Shown here: piece by piece, positions 9,737 through 22,700 of the stretch | How the letters are laid out: every line of letters starts with the position of its first letter | How positions within the stretch are numbered: position 1 is the stretch's first letter | Assembly (NCBI GenBank): GCA_015680905.1 | Contig: CM027379.1 | Span: 102,475,001 to 102,539,000, forward strand | Direction: 5' to 3' | From: Coptis chinensis | Taxonomy: Eukaryota; Streptophyta; Magnoliopsida; Ranunculales; Ranunculaceae | Length of the DNA: 64,000 bases | Position numbers and translations under genes: made by a program | The notes under the pieces: model-generated | The model's input: the letters and a program-made list of their open reading frames with translations, nothing else | Databases searched by the model: none | Told to the model about the DNA's origin: nothing

Positions 9737-12190
9737 TCTTCTAAGATCTTATTTGAATACATGACGACATAAAAATACAAACAATGAGAATTTTCTTCAA
9801 ATCCACAAACAAAAAAACCCAACTTAAAATTAATAACAAATTTTAATTGATTGATTTCAACCGATTTGAAAATACTTTAAGAGAATAATGGATTATTTGT
9901 GGTGGGGTGAGTATAAATCGTGATTTTGATTTTGTCGAAAGAATATATAGGTTGGGGGTCATGGAGAGAAGCTAGTAACATCATGGAGAAGACGACCCAA
10001 TTCCCTTTTCTTTTTTTCCTTCGAGTCCTTTTCTTTTTTTCCTTCGAGAGTTATGTTTTTATTTTCTCTCTCCTGTGTTTCTCTCGTGTATTACGTTATT
10101 TGACCTAAACCCAAAGATCCACTATACACGCTGGTTTTACAATCAACCCAATTTATACCCTATTTATTAGTTGTGGCCCCAATTTATAAAATAGACCGGA
10201 CCAAACACTAAAACATGATATACAGGACCTTATTTCTTCTAGAGGTTGGGCAATTCCTGTTACCAAACAGGGCCTTAATCTATTATTTAAAAAAAAAATC
10301 AACATAAAACAGGGGACCTTTTTCGTACAATTTTCGAATCAGAATATATTTTTATTGAAAATAAACCAAAATACGTTAATGAGTAGCGATTATGGTGCAT
10401 AAGTACTTGGGAACTAAGGGATCAAATTGAGATAGCCTCTTCACTTTGTGGTTTAGGATATTAATCCATAATTTTCAAATAAAATTATCTCAAACTTGAT
10501 CTAGCTTGTATAATAGTTTTCTTAGATTTATAGTAATTTAGTGGCAAATTTTCGAATCAGAATAGATTTTTATTAAAAATAAACGAAATACGTTAATGAG
10601 CAGCGATTATGATGCATAAGTACTTGGAAACTAAGGGATTGAATTGAGATAGCCTTTTCATTTTGTGGTTTAGGATATTAATCCGTAATTTTCAAATAGA
10701 ATTATCTTAAACTCGATCTAACTTGTATAATAGTTTTCTTAGATTTATGGTGAGTTAGCGGCAAATTTTCGAATCAGGATATATTTTTATTGAAAATAAG
10801 CCGAAATACGTAAATGAGCAGCGATTATGGTGTATAAGTACTTGGAAACTAAGGGATCAAATTGAGATAGCCTATTCACTTTGTGGTTTAGGATATTAAT
10901 CCGTAATTTTCAGATGAAATTATCTTAAACTCGATTTAGCTTGTATAATAGTTTTATTAGATTTATGGTGATTTAGCGGTAAATCATCACCGCTCGGCTT
11001 ATGTATTAATGTGTACAAATCTCTAAAACAGATTGATTGTTTCCATATCCTCAAAGAATACACTACTCCCACTTGAAAAGATTTATCACATGAACGTGTC
11101 CTACGAACGGGTGTCGTTATATTAAATTATTCTAAAAATTATATTAATTACTCATTTAAATTTCTTGCACCACTTTCTATAAAAAGGAATCATCAAACCT
11201 TGATAAAATTCATCGATTTTTTTTTATTGCTAGGTTTAACAATAGAAGTTTTGTGAGAATATCTATTGTGGCGAAGATAATATTGAAGCTACTTGAATAA
11301 GAAGACATTCCCAATCACAATAAAAGAATTAAGATAAACACTACTTAAAATGCAAAACTATATTTGTCGAGACATTTATTTCCCCTACATATAATATAAA
11401 TATGTTTTAGGGTTATTAGTTCAATACATTTGCATCAAGTTTTTTATTTTCCATTAATTATTCTTTGAGGTTAGTTTAATGTAATACGTTGCATTCAGTT
11501 TTCAATTTCTCATTAATTATTCTTTGAGGTTAATTCAATGCAGTTGCATCAAGTTTTCGATTTTCCGTTAATTATTATTTGAGGTTAGGTCAGTGCAATT
11601 GCATCCACTTTATGATTTTTCGTTAGTTATTCATTAAAGTTAATTCAGTACAGTTGCATCCAGTTTTCACTGTTTCGTTAATTAGTATTTGAGATTAGTT
11701 CATTGCATTTGTATCCAGGTTCCAATATCCCGTTAATTACTCTTTAAGGTTAGTTCAATACATTTGCATCCAGTTTCTGATTTCTTGTCAATTATTTTTC
11801 TAGGTTAGTTCGATAGTTTACAATTTCTATACAGTTTGCATACATGTAAGAGTCTGTTTTTATAAACTCACATTCATTTTGGGTTCCTAATTACTCGTAT
11901 TTATGCTTTGAGGTCAGTGCGATACAGTTACATCCGACTTCTGATTTCCTGTTAACTATTTTTTAAGGTTATTTCAATGCATTTGCATCCAATTTTTGAT
12001 TTCCCATTAGTTAATCTCTGATTTTAGTTTAATGCAGTTGCATTCAGTTTTTGGTTTTCCGTTAATTATTTGTTGTGGTTAGTTCAATGCAATTTCATCT
12101 AATTTCTGATTTTTTGTTAATTGTACTTTGAGGTTAGTTCAATGTATTTACATCAAGTTTTCGATTTCCCGTTAATTATTTTTTGAGGTT
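9737..12190 (-). repeat. Right arm of the ~2.45-kb inverted repeat
   Basis: This is the reverse complement of 1008-3470. It consists of a truncated Tourist-like MITE (9737-10274, its terminal repeat GGCCCTGTTTGG seen inverted at about 10263-10274), three F units (about 10330-10985), module E (about 11010-11400) and 55-bp units (about 11401-12190, roughly 14 copies). At 12190/12191 the orientation flips: the next 370 bases are module E in direct orientation. The arm therefore ends inside the minisatellite, in the unit that matches about position 1008. Confidence 0.85.
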
Positions 12191-12560
12191 AATAAATGTC
12201 TCGACAGATATAGTTTTGCATTTTAAGTAGTGTTTATCATAATTCTTTTACTGTGATTGAGAATGTCTTGCTATTCAAGTAGCTTCAATATTATCTTCGC
12301 CACATTGGGCATTCTCACAAAACTTCAATCAAACTTATATTGTTAAACCTAACCATAAAAAGAAGTCGATGAGTTTTATCAAGGTTTGATGCTTCCTTTT
12401 TATAGAGAGTGGTGCAAGAAATTTAAATGAATAATTAATATAATTTTCATATCTCTTAGCTATGCATAGCTGCTAATATTTTTTATAATAATTTAGTATA
12501 ACGACACCCGTTCGTAGGACGCGTTCATGTGATAAATCTTTTCAAATGGGAGTAGTGTAT
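12191..12560 (+). repeat. Module E of the composite repeat, direct orientation
   Basis: This segment matches 1823-2155, 18770-19135 and 22815-23175 in direct orientation, from AATAAATGTCTCGACA to GGGAGTAGTGTATTC. It is preceded by the inverted arm and followed at once by Ty3/gypsy coding sequence, so both edges are rearrangement junctions. Confidence 0.85.
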
Positions 12561-14614
12561 TCGGCATGCGAAAAAGCTTTCCAAGAGCTAAAGACGCGAT
12601 TGGTAACAGCGCCAGTTTTGACTATTCCAGATCCGGAGAAGGGTTATGTGATTTATACTGATGCCTCTAACACCGGGTTAGGATGTGTCCTAATGCAAGG
12701 AGGCCAAGTGATAGCGTATGCGTCTAGACAATTGAATGCCCATGAGAAGAATTATCCTACTCATGACTTGGAGTTAGCGACGATTATTCATGCTCTAAAG
12801 ATATGGAGGCATTATGTGTATGGTGAGAAGTTTGAGATATTCTCTGATCACAAGAGTCTCAAGTACTTGTTCTCGCAGAAAGATTTGAATATGAGGCAGA
12901 GGATATGGGTTGAGTACATGGAGGACTATACATTCACATTGCAATACCATCCGGGTAAAGCAAATGTAGTTGCCGATGCATTGAGTAGGAAGCGAGAACA
13001 TGTTTGTACTCAGATGATGATGAAGGAGTGGCAATTGCTGGAGTCTGCTGCTTCTTATGGTTTTGAAATCACGGAAATGGAAGTGGAGATCCTCGGCGTC
13101 TGTTATTTAGCACGTGAGATGACCGATGACGGCAGAAAACACCTTGGTTCAGGAGATTGTGAATGCTCAGAATACATCGAGGGATGGACCTAGGTACCGA
13201 GGATATGTAAATAATGCTGAGGATGTTGATTGGGAAAAATCCGGAGACGGAAGCATCGATTCGTGAGGAAGAATTTGGGTACCTTTTGATCACTCTTTGA
13301 ATAGTATCTTGAAGGAGGCACATAGATCGAAGTATACCATTCATCCTGGTGGTACCAAAATGTACAGAGATCTGCGTCGTCAGTTTTGGTGGCCGGGCAT
13401 GAAGCGACACATTGCGGAATATGTTAAGAAGTGTGCCACATGCCAACAGTGAAAGTCGAACACCATAGACCACCGGTCTTCTTAAACCTCCGGAGATTCC
13501 TAATGGAAGTGGGAGAATATAACCATGGATTTTGTATCCGGGTTACCGAGGACCCGATGAGGGAATGGATTCTATATGGGTCATTGTTGATAGATCCGAC
13601 CAAGTCTGCCCATTTCATACCGTTAAGACTACTTTACTCTGAAAAGCTAAGTAAAATCTACGTGGCGGATGTAATCGAGGGTTGCATGGGGCACCACTCT
13701 CTATAATTTCAGATAGAGGTACTCAATTTACCGGTTCATTTTGGAGAAGTCTTCAAAGGAATTGGGGACCAAACTGAAATTCAGTACAGCATTTCATCCG
13801 CAAACCGATGGGCAATCGGAAAGAGTCATCCAAATCATAGAGGATATGCTTCGGGCTTGCGTGCTTGATTTTGGGGGTAGTTGGAAGACTCATTTGGCGT
13901 TGTCCGAGTTTGCTTACAACAACAGTTACCAATCTAGTATTGGTATGGCACAGTTTGAAGCGTTGTATGGCGGACCTTGCGAACACCTCTCTATTGGATC
14001 AAAACCGGAGATAGTATTATGTTGGGGCCAGAGATGGTTAGTGACACCACCGAGAAGATTAGAGTGATACGGAATCGGTTGCTCACAGCCCAGAGTCGTC
14101 AGAAAAGTTATGCGGATAGGCGTAGACGTCCCTTGGAATTTTATGAAGGTGACAGGGTATTCTTGAAAGTATCTCCGAAGAAGGGCATTCAGAGGTTCGG
14201 GATGAAAGGGAAACTTGCACCTAGATACGTGGGACCATTCCCTCGATTCGAAGATCTCCTCGAGCTAGCTTATAAGCTCGAGCTACCAGAAAGGCTATCA
14301 CGTGTCCATAACGTGTTCCATATCTCGATGCTGCGCAAGTATGAGCCGGATCCACTACATGTTGTCGATTTGGAATCGTTGGAGTTGGAAGAAGACATTA
14401 CCTATCCGGAAGGACCAGTTTAGATCCTAGATGTGAGAGAGAAGAGACTGAGGTCCAAGGTCATTCCATTGGTAAAGGTCTTATGGAGAAATCACAACGT
14501 GGAGGAAGCAACATGGGAGAAAGAAGCCGATATGAGGCAACAATATCCAGAATTGTTCGAGAAATAAGGTATGATTTAATTTCGAGGACGAATTTTCTTT
14601 TAAGGAGGGTAGGA
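12561..14614 (+). mobile_element. Ty3/gypsy chromovirus fragment, RNase H to chromodomain
   Basis: This is a broken internal fragment of a Ty3/gypsy element. Parts in order: RNase H (about 12561-13000, with [10 protein letters not shown] and [15 protein letters not shown]), the zinc-binding and core regions of integrase (about 13300-14070), the GPY/F region (about 14130-14340, with LAPRYVGPFP and VHNVFHISMLRKY), and a C-terminal chromodomain-like segment (about 14400-14567, with LWRNHNVEEATWE). The chromodomain and its order place it among plant chromoviruses, probably the Tekay/Del clade. Gag, protease, reverse transcriptase and the 5' LTR are absent, and the reading frame is interrupted several times. 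Its 5' edge is fused to module E of the satellite unit with no target duplication, so it arrived by rearrangement or was cut by one. Confidence 0.85.
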
Positions 14615-14880
14615 TGTAAAGACCTGAATTATTATTAAGGGTATTTTTGTAAATTTCATAATAAATCTAGGGTCATTTATGTAAATTGGTCGTCGGGTTT
14701 ATATTTCAAACGTACGTAACTTACTGAAACTTAACTCCGACTCCTAAGCCCCGTTAGATGAGCAAATCTTATACGAAAATTTGACCAAAAATGGCGGTTA
14801 GCGGTTTTCTGCGTGCGAAGCTGGCACGAGTTAACAGCTTACACGCATGATTGGGTCATCATTATAGCATGCGGTGAGAT
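14615..14880 (+). mobile_element. 3' LTR remnant of the Ty3/gypsy fragment
   Basis: A purine-rich tract (AAGGAGGGTAGGA) ends at 14614 and is followed by TGTAAAGACCTGAATTA, the expected polypurine tract and LTR start. The LTR is truncated: within about 265 bases the sequence passes into module A of the composite repeat. Confidence 0.7.
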
Positions 14881-14894
14881 AGAATATAGAATAT

Positions 14895-17800
14895 TAAATC
14901 TCTAATTGAGGATTTTCTCTTTCCTATGTGGCACTCTAATATGAGAGAGTTAGTTTTCTCTCTCTCCTATGTGACACTCTAATCTGAAAGATAGTCTTTT
15001 CTAATAGCCTACAATCTCACATACATAGAACCTCTTAGGAGAGTTTGAGTGTATTTTTAATTATTATATTTGGAGAGTTTGAGTGTATTTCCAATTTTTA
15101 CACATTTGATCAAATAAAAAAAATTGCTAAAAAATAGGTGATTTGTAAAAGGTAATTTCCTATTATGAATCAAACACTTTTAGTGTTCCAATTCTTATAT
15201 ATTTGATCAAATAAAAATAATAATATGTAATTTGTATAATTCCTTATTACAAATCATACAATTTTAGTGTCTATGATAAAACACCGATTTATTTCGAATA
15301 TATTTTTAACACGGCATCAAAACATAGTTAAAAACAATTATACAAAAAATAACATCACAAAATATATAATAGAAAATGAAAAAAAAAAAATAACGGCAAA
15401 GCAATAATGACAAATATTTTTAAAAATTGCTAAAAAATAGGTGATTTGTAAAAAGTAATTTTATATTACAAATCAAACACTTTTAGTGTTCCAATTCTTA
15501 TATATTTTATCAAATAAAAAAAATTGTTAAAAAATATGTAATTTGTATAAACTAATTCCTTACTACAAATCATACAATTTTAGTGTCTATGATAAAACAC
15601 TGACTTATTTCGAATATATCCTTAACATGACCTCAAAACATAGTTAAAAACAATTATACAAAAAAATAACATCACAAAATATATAATAGAAAATTAAAAA
15701 AAAAAAAAAAAAAAACAAGAAAAGCAATAATGACAAATATTTTAAAATATATATAATATCTTGAATGAAACTAACGTAAAAAAAAAAATTAATGGGGAAC
15801 CAAAACTCGGCTAACTAACCTCAAATAATATTTAACGGAAAATCGTAAAACTGGATGCAAATGCAAACATTAAACTAATCTTAAAAAGTAATTAATAGAA
15901 AATTGGAATATATATGGATACAACTGTATTAAACTAACCTCAAAGAATAATTAACGGAAAATCAAAACTTGGATGCAAATACATCAAACTAACATAAAAA
16001 AATAATTGTCGGCAAATCGGAAACTGGATACAAATACATTGAGCTAACCCTCAAAGATTAAATTAATAGAAAATCAGAAACTGGATGCAATTGCATTGAA
16101 TTAACATCAAAGAAAAATTAATTATTAATTGGAAACATGATGCAAATGCGTGGAACTAATATTAAAAAATAATTAATGGGAAATCGAAACCGGATGGAAC
16201 TGCTTGAAACTAATTTCAAAAATAAACCGGATGCAAATGCATTGAACTAACCTCAAGAAATAATTAATGGTAAATAGGAAACTAGATGCAAATTCATTGA
16301 ACTAATCTCAAACAATAATTAATGAGAAATCGGAAACTAGATGCAAATGTAACTTTATCAAATAATAAACGAGAAATCAGAAACTGGATGCAAATGCATT
16401 AAACTAATCTCACAGAATAATTAATGTGAAATCAGAAACTGGATGCAAATGTATTGAACTGACCTCAAAGAATAATAACAGGGAATTGGAAATTAGATGC
16501 AAATGTATTGAACTAATCAAAAAGAATAATTAACGATAAATCAGAAACTGGATGCAACTGCATTGAACTGATCTCAAAAAATAAATAACGGGAATTGGAA
16601 ATTAGATGCAACTGTATTGAACTAACCTCAAAATATAAATAACGGAAAATCAGAAATCGGATGCAAATACATTAAACTAACCTTAAAACATAGTTGGGTT
16701 ATATGTTGTAGGAATGTCTCGGTAAGTATAGTTTTGCATTTAAAATGATGTTTATCTTATTTCTTTCCGTATGATTGGGAACTCTTTGCTATTCAAGTAG
16801 CTACAATATATATGAACTTCACCTTATTAGGCAATCTCACAAAACTTCAATCAAACTTCTATTATTAAACAACAAAATGAATTTGAAGGGTTTTATTAAA
16901 GGTACATGAGTTATTTTTTTTTAATGGAGAATAAGGTTTTCACGTTATAAGAAATTTGGTTGAGTGATCAATATAATATTAATATATAAAAGTTTTGCAT
17001 ATTTACAAATATTTTTCAAAATAATTAATATAACAACACCCATTCGTAGATAATCTTTGAAGATTCTACATAGTAAGTCATGCATAATTTAAAAATAATT
17101 AATGGGAAATCGGGAACTGGTAATCTTCAATGATCCCACATAGTAAATCAAACAAAATTTACTTTTTATGTCATGTTTGCAAGGACACTACAGATGGATC
17201 AGTAGAAGTTGGTATTATACACCACATTGGATAATTAAAAGAAAATCGAAAATTGGATTCAAATGCATAACTGAGCTCAAAGAGTAATTAACGGAAAATT
17301 GGAAACTTTATGCAAATGCAATAAACTAAACTAAAAAAGTAATTAACTAGAAATTGAAAACTGGGTGCAATTGCATTAAACTAACGTCAGATAATAACTA
17401 AAGGGAAATTAGAAATTGTAAACAAATCCTTGAAAAATATTTAATGGGAAATCGGAAACGGTATGCAAATACATCAAACAAACCTCAGATAATAATTAAT
17501 AGGATGAGAAATCGGAAACTGGATGCAAATACATTAAACTAAACTCAAAAAATAATTAACATAAAATAGAAAACCGAATGCAACTACATTAAACTAACCT
17601 CATAGAATAATTGGTGGGAAATCGGAAACTAAATGCAAATGCATTGAAATAATCTCAAAAAATAATTAACGGGAAATCAAAAACCATATATAATTGCATC
17701 GAACTAACCTCAAAGCATAAATAATCAGAGACTAGATGCAGATGTATTGAACTAACCTTAAAGAGTTATTAACGGGAAATCGAAAACTAGATCCAAATGC

Positions 17801-19755
17801 AATGAACTAATCTCAAAGACTAATTAACGAAACATTGAAAAATGGATGAAACTACACTGAACTAACCTAAATAAATAATTATCGGGAAATTATAAATGTG
17901 ATGTAACTGCATTGAGCTAACCTCAAAAAATAATTAACGGGAAATCGAAAACTTGATGCAAATGCATTGAACTAACCTCAAAGAACAATTAACATAAATT
18001 CAGAAATTGGATGCAACTGCATTGAACTAACCTCAAAGAATAATTAACAAAAAACCAAAAACTAGATGCAACTGCATTAAACTAAAATAAGATATTAACT
18101 AACGGGAAATCAGAAATTGGATGCAAATGCATTGAAATATCCTCAAAAAATAGTTAACCCAAATCGAAAAGTCGAATGTAACTCAGATCAAGACCGACCT
18201 CAAAGCATAAATGTCGGTTTTTTTAGCCTTCTCACATGAGTAATTATGAGTAATTAGGAACCCAAAATGAAAGTGAGTTTAAAAAAACAGACTCTTACAT
18301 GTATGCAAACTGTATAGAAATTGTAAACTATCGAACTAACCTAGAAAAACAGTTAACAGGAAATCAGAAATTGGATGCAGATGTATTGAACTAACCTCAA
18401 AGAGTAATTAACGAGAGATTAGAACCTGGATGCAAATTCAATAAACTAATCTCAAATACTAATTAACGAAACATAAAAAACTGGATGCAACTGTACTGAA
18501 TTAACCTTAATGAATAACTAACGGGATATCATAAAATGGATGCAATTGCATTGAACTAACCTTAAATAATAATTTATGGGAAATCGAAAACTTGATGCAA
18601 CTGCATTGAACTAACCTCAAAGAATAATTAATGAGAATTTGGAAACTGGATGCAACGTACTACATTAAACTAACCTCAAAGAATAATTAATGAAAAATCA
18701 TAAACTTGATGCAAATGCATTCAACTAATAACCCTAAAATATATTTGTATTATATGTAGGGGGAATAAATGTCTCGACAAATATAGTTTTGCATTTTAAG
18801 TAATGTTTATCATACTTCTTTTATTGTGATTGGGAATGCCTTGCTATTCAAGTAGCTTCAATATTATCTTCACCAAATTGGACATTCTCAAAAAACTTCA
18901 ATCAAACTTCTATTGTTAAAACTAACAATGAAAAGAAGTCGATGAGTTTTATCAAAGTTTGATGCTTCCTTTTTTTATAGAGAGTGGTGCAAGAAATTTA
19001 ATTGAGTAATTAATATAATTTTCATATCTCATAGCTATGCATAGTTGCTAATATTTTTTAGAATAATTTAATATAACGACACCCATTCGTAGGACACGTT
19101 CATGTGATAAATCTTTTCAAGTGGGAGTAGTGTATTCTTTGAGGATATGGAAACAATCAATCTATTTTAGTGATTTGTACACATTAGTAATGCGTAAGCC
19201 GAAATGTGATGATTTACCGATAAATCACCATAAATCTAATAAAACTATTATACAAGCTAGATCGAGTTTAAGATAATTCTATTTGAAAATTACGGATTAA
19301 TATCCTAAACCACAAAGTGAAGAGGCTATCTCAATTTGATCCCTTAGTTTCCAAGTACTTATACACCATAATCGCTGCTCGGCTATCTCAATTTGATCCC
19401 TTAGTTTCCAAGTACTTATGCACCATAATCGCTGCCCATTAACGATTTGGTTTATTTTCAATAAAAATATATTTTGATTCAAAAATTTTTGCTAAATCAC
19501 CATAAATCTAAAAAAACTATTATGCAAGCTATATCGAGTTTAAGATAATTTTATTTGAAAATTATGGATTAATATCCTAAACCATAAAGTGAAGATGCTA
19601 TCTCAATTTGATCTCTTAATTTCTAAGTACTTATGCATCATAATCGCTGCTCATTAACATATTTCGATTTATTTTCAATAAAAATATATTCTTATTCGAA
19701 AATTTGTGTGAGACATTTTGTAAAGCCTTTTTAGCACACAAAATATTTAATAGAT
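14895..19755 (+). repeat. Composite 55-bp minisatellite unit, copy 1 (complete, ~4.9 kb)
   Basis: Layout: module A (14895-15800) with TTCTCTCTCCTATGTGxCACTC and GGAGAGTTTGAGTGTATTT motifs plus two ~330-bp subrepeats around TATATTTGATCAAATAAAA; 55-bp array B (15801-16690, about 16 units); module C (16691-17215); 55-bp array D (17216-18730, about 27 units); module E (18731-19155); block F (19156-19755, with an internal ~60-bp duplication near 19380). Modules C and E are diverged relatives of each other: both carry TCTCGxxAAxTATAGTTTTGCATTT, CTATTCAAGTAGCT and CACAAAACTTCAATCAAACT. Array D has a fixed interruption near 18230-18350 that recurs in every other copy. No coding region is seen. Confidence 0.85.
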
Positions 19756-22700
19756 CCTGGGCGTATGGATGCAAATGCAAGCATTAAACTAATCTTAAAA
19801 AGTAATTAATAGAAAATTAGAATATGGATACAATTGCATTAAACTAACCTCAAATAATAATTAATGGAAAATCTAAACTTGGATGCAAATACACCAAACT
19901 AACATAAAAAAATAATTGTCGGAAAATCAGAAACTGGATGCAAATGCATTGAGCTAACCTCAAAGAAAAATTAATTATAAATTTGAAACACGATGCAAAT
20001 GCGTGGAACTAATCTTAAAAAATAATTAACGGGAGATCGAAAACCGGATGCAACTGCACTGAACTAATCTCAAAAAATAAATTGATGCAAATGTATTGAA
20101 CTAACCTCAAGAAATAATTAACGGGAAATCAGAAACTGGACGCAAATTCATTGAACTAACCTCAAAGAAAAATTAATTATAAATTGGAAACACGATGCAA
20201 ATGCGTGGAACTAATCTTAAAAAATAATTAACGAGAAATTGAAAACCGGATGCAATTGTACTGAACTAATCTCACAAAATAAAATGGATGCAAATGTATT
20301 AAACTAACCTCAAGAAATAATTAACGGGAAATCGAAAATTGGATGCAAATTCATTGAACTAATCTCAAACAATAATTAATGGAAAATCGGAAACTGGATG
20401 CAAATGCAACTTTATCAAATAATAAACGAGAAATCGGAAACTGGATGCAAATACATTAAACTAATCTCACAGAATAATTAACAGGAAATCAGAAACTGGA
20501 TGCAAATGCATTGAACTAACCTCAAAGAACAATTAACAGGAAATTGGAAATTGGATGCAAATGTATTAAACTAATCGAAAAGAATAATTAACGAGAAATC
20601 ATAAACTGGATACAACTACATTGAACTGATCTAAAAAAAATAACGGGAATTGGAAATTGGATACAACTGCATTTAACTAACCTCAAAATATAAATAACGA
20701 AAAATCAGAAACTAGATACAAATGCATTAAACTAATCTCAAAACATAGTTGGGTTATATGTTGTGGGTATATCTCGATAAATATAGTTTTGCATTTAAAA
20801 TGATGTTTATCTTATCTCTTTACGTGATGATTTGAACTCCTTGCTATTCAAGTAGCTTCAATATATATATGAACTTCACATTATTAGGCAATCTCACAAA
20901 ACTTCAATCAAACTTCTATTATTAAACAACAAAATGAAGTTGAATGGTTTTATCAAAGGTAAGTTCTTTTTTTCTAATGGAGAGTGAGGTTTTCACGTTA
21001 TAAGAAATTTGGTTGAGTGATTAATATAAAATTAATATATAATAGTTACATATTTGCAAATATTTTTCAGAATAATTAATATAACAATACCGTTAAGTAG
21101 ATAATCTTTGAAGATTCCACATAGTGAGTCATGCATAATTTAAAAATAATTAATAGGAAATCGAATTGGATAATCTTCGATGATCCCACATATAGTAAAT
21201 CAAGCATAATTTACTTTTATGTCATGTTTGCAAGGACACTATGATGGATCGATGCGCTGGGTATTACACACCACAATGGATAATTAAAAGGAAATTGGAA
21301 ATTGGATTCAAATACATAACTGAGCTTAAAGAGTATTTAACGGGAAATCGGAAACTTTATGCAAATGCAATAAACTAAACTCAAAAAGTAATTAACTAGA
21401 AATTGAAAACTGACCGGGTGCAATTGCATTAAACTAACGTCAGATAATAACTAACACGAAATTAGAAATTGGATGCAAATCTTTGAAAAATATTTAACGA
21501 GAAATAGGAAACAATATGCAAATACATCAAACAAACCTCAGATAATAATTAATGGGAAACCAAAAACTGGGTGCAAATGCATTGAACTAAACTCAAAAAA
21601 TAATTGACATAAAATCAAAACCGATACAAATCCGCATTGAACTAACCTCATAGAATAATTGGTGGAAAATCGGAAATTAAATATAAATGCATTGAAATAA
21701 TCTAAAAGAATAATTAACGGAAATAAAAAACCATATATAGTTGCAAAACGAATTAACCTCAAAGCATAAATAATCGAAAACAAGATGCAGATGTATTGAA
21801 CTAATCTTAAAGAGTTATTAACGAGAAATCAGAAACTGGATCATATGCAATGAACTAATCTCAAAGACTAATTAGCCAAACATTGAAAAGTGGATGAAAC
21901 TACACTGAACTAACCTAAATAAATAATTAACGGGAAATTATAAATTTGATGTAATTGCATTGAACTAACCTTAAAAAATAATTAATGAAAAATTGAAAGC
22001 TTGATGCAAATACATTGAACTAACCTAAAAAAACAATTAACATAAAATCAGAAATTGGATACAATTACATTGAACTAACCTCAAAGAATAATTAATGGAA
22101 AACCAACAACTGGATGCAACTGCATTAAACTAAAATCAGAGATTAACTAACAGGAAATCAGAAATTTGATGCAAATACATTGAAATAATCTCAAAAAATA
22201 GTTAACTAAAAATCGGAAGTCGGATGTAACTCTATCGCACTGACCTCAAAGCATAAATGTCCGCTTTTTTAGCCTTCTCACATGAGTAATTACAAGTAAT
22301 TAGGAACCCAAAACAAAAGTGAGTTTATAAAAATAGACTCTTACATATATGCAAATTGTATAGAAATTGTAAACTATCGAACTAACCTAGAAAAACAATT
22401 AACGGAAAATTAAAAATTGAATGCAGATGTATTGAACTAACCTCAAAGAGTAATTAACGGGAGATTGGAACCTGGATGCAAATGTAATGAACTAATCTCA
22501 AATACTAATTAATGAAACATGAAAAACTGGATGTAACTGTATTGAATTAATCTTAATGAATAACTAACGGGAAATCATTAAGTGGATGCAATTGCACCAA
22601 CTAACCTCAAATAATAATGAACGAGAAAATTAGAAACTTGATGCAACTGCATTTGAACTAACCTCAATGAATAATTAATGAGAATTTGGAAACCGGGATG

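Noticed and set aside
19297-19482. Frame encoding a duplicated QRLWCISTWKLRDQIEIA peptide
   Set aside because: The peptide repeat simply reflects the small internal DNA duplication within block F of copy 1.
21538-21783. Open frame of 81 codons on the minus strand
   Set aside because: It lies entirely within 55-bp satellite units, and no comparable frame is kept in the other copies; a chance product of the repeat.
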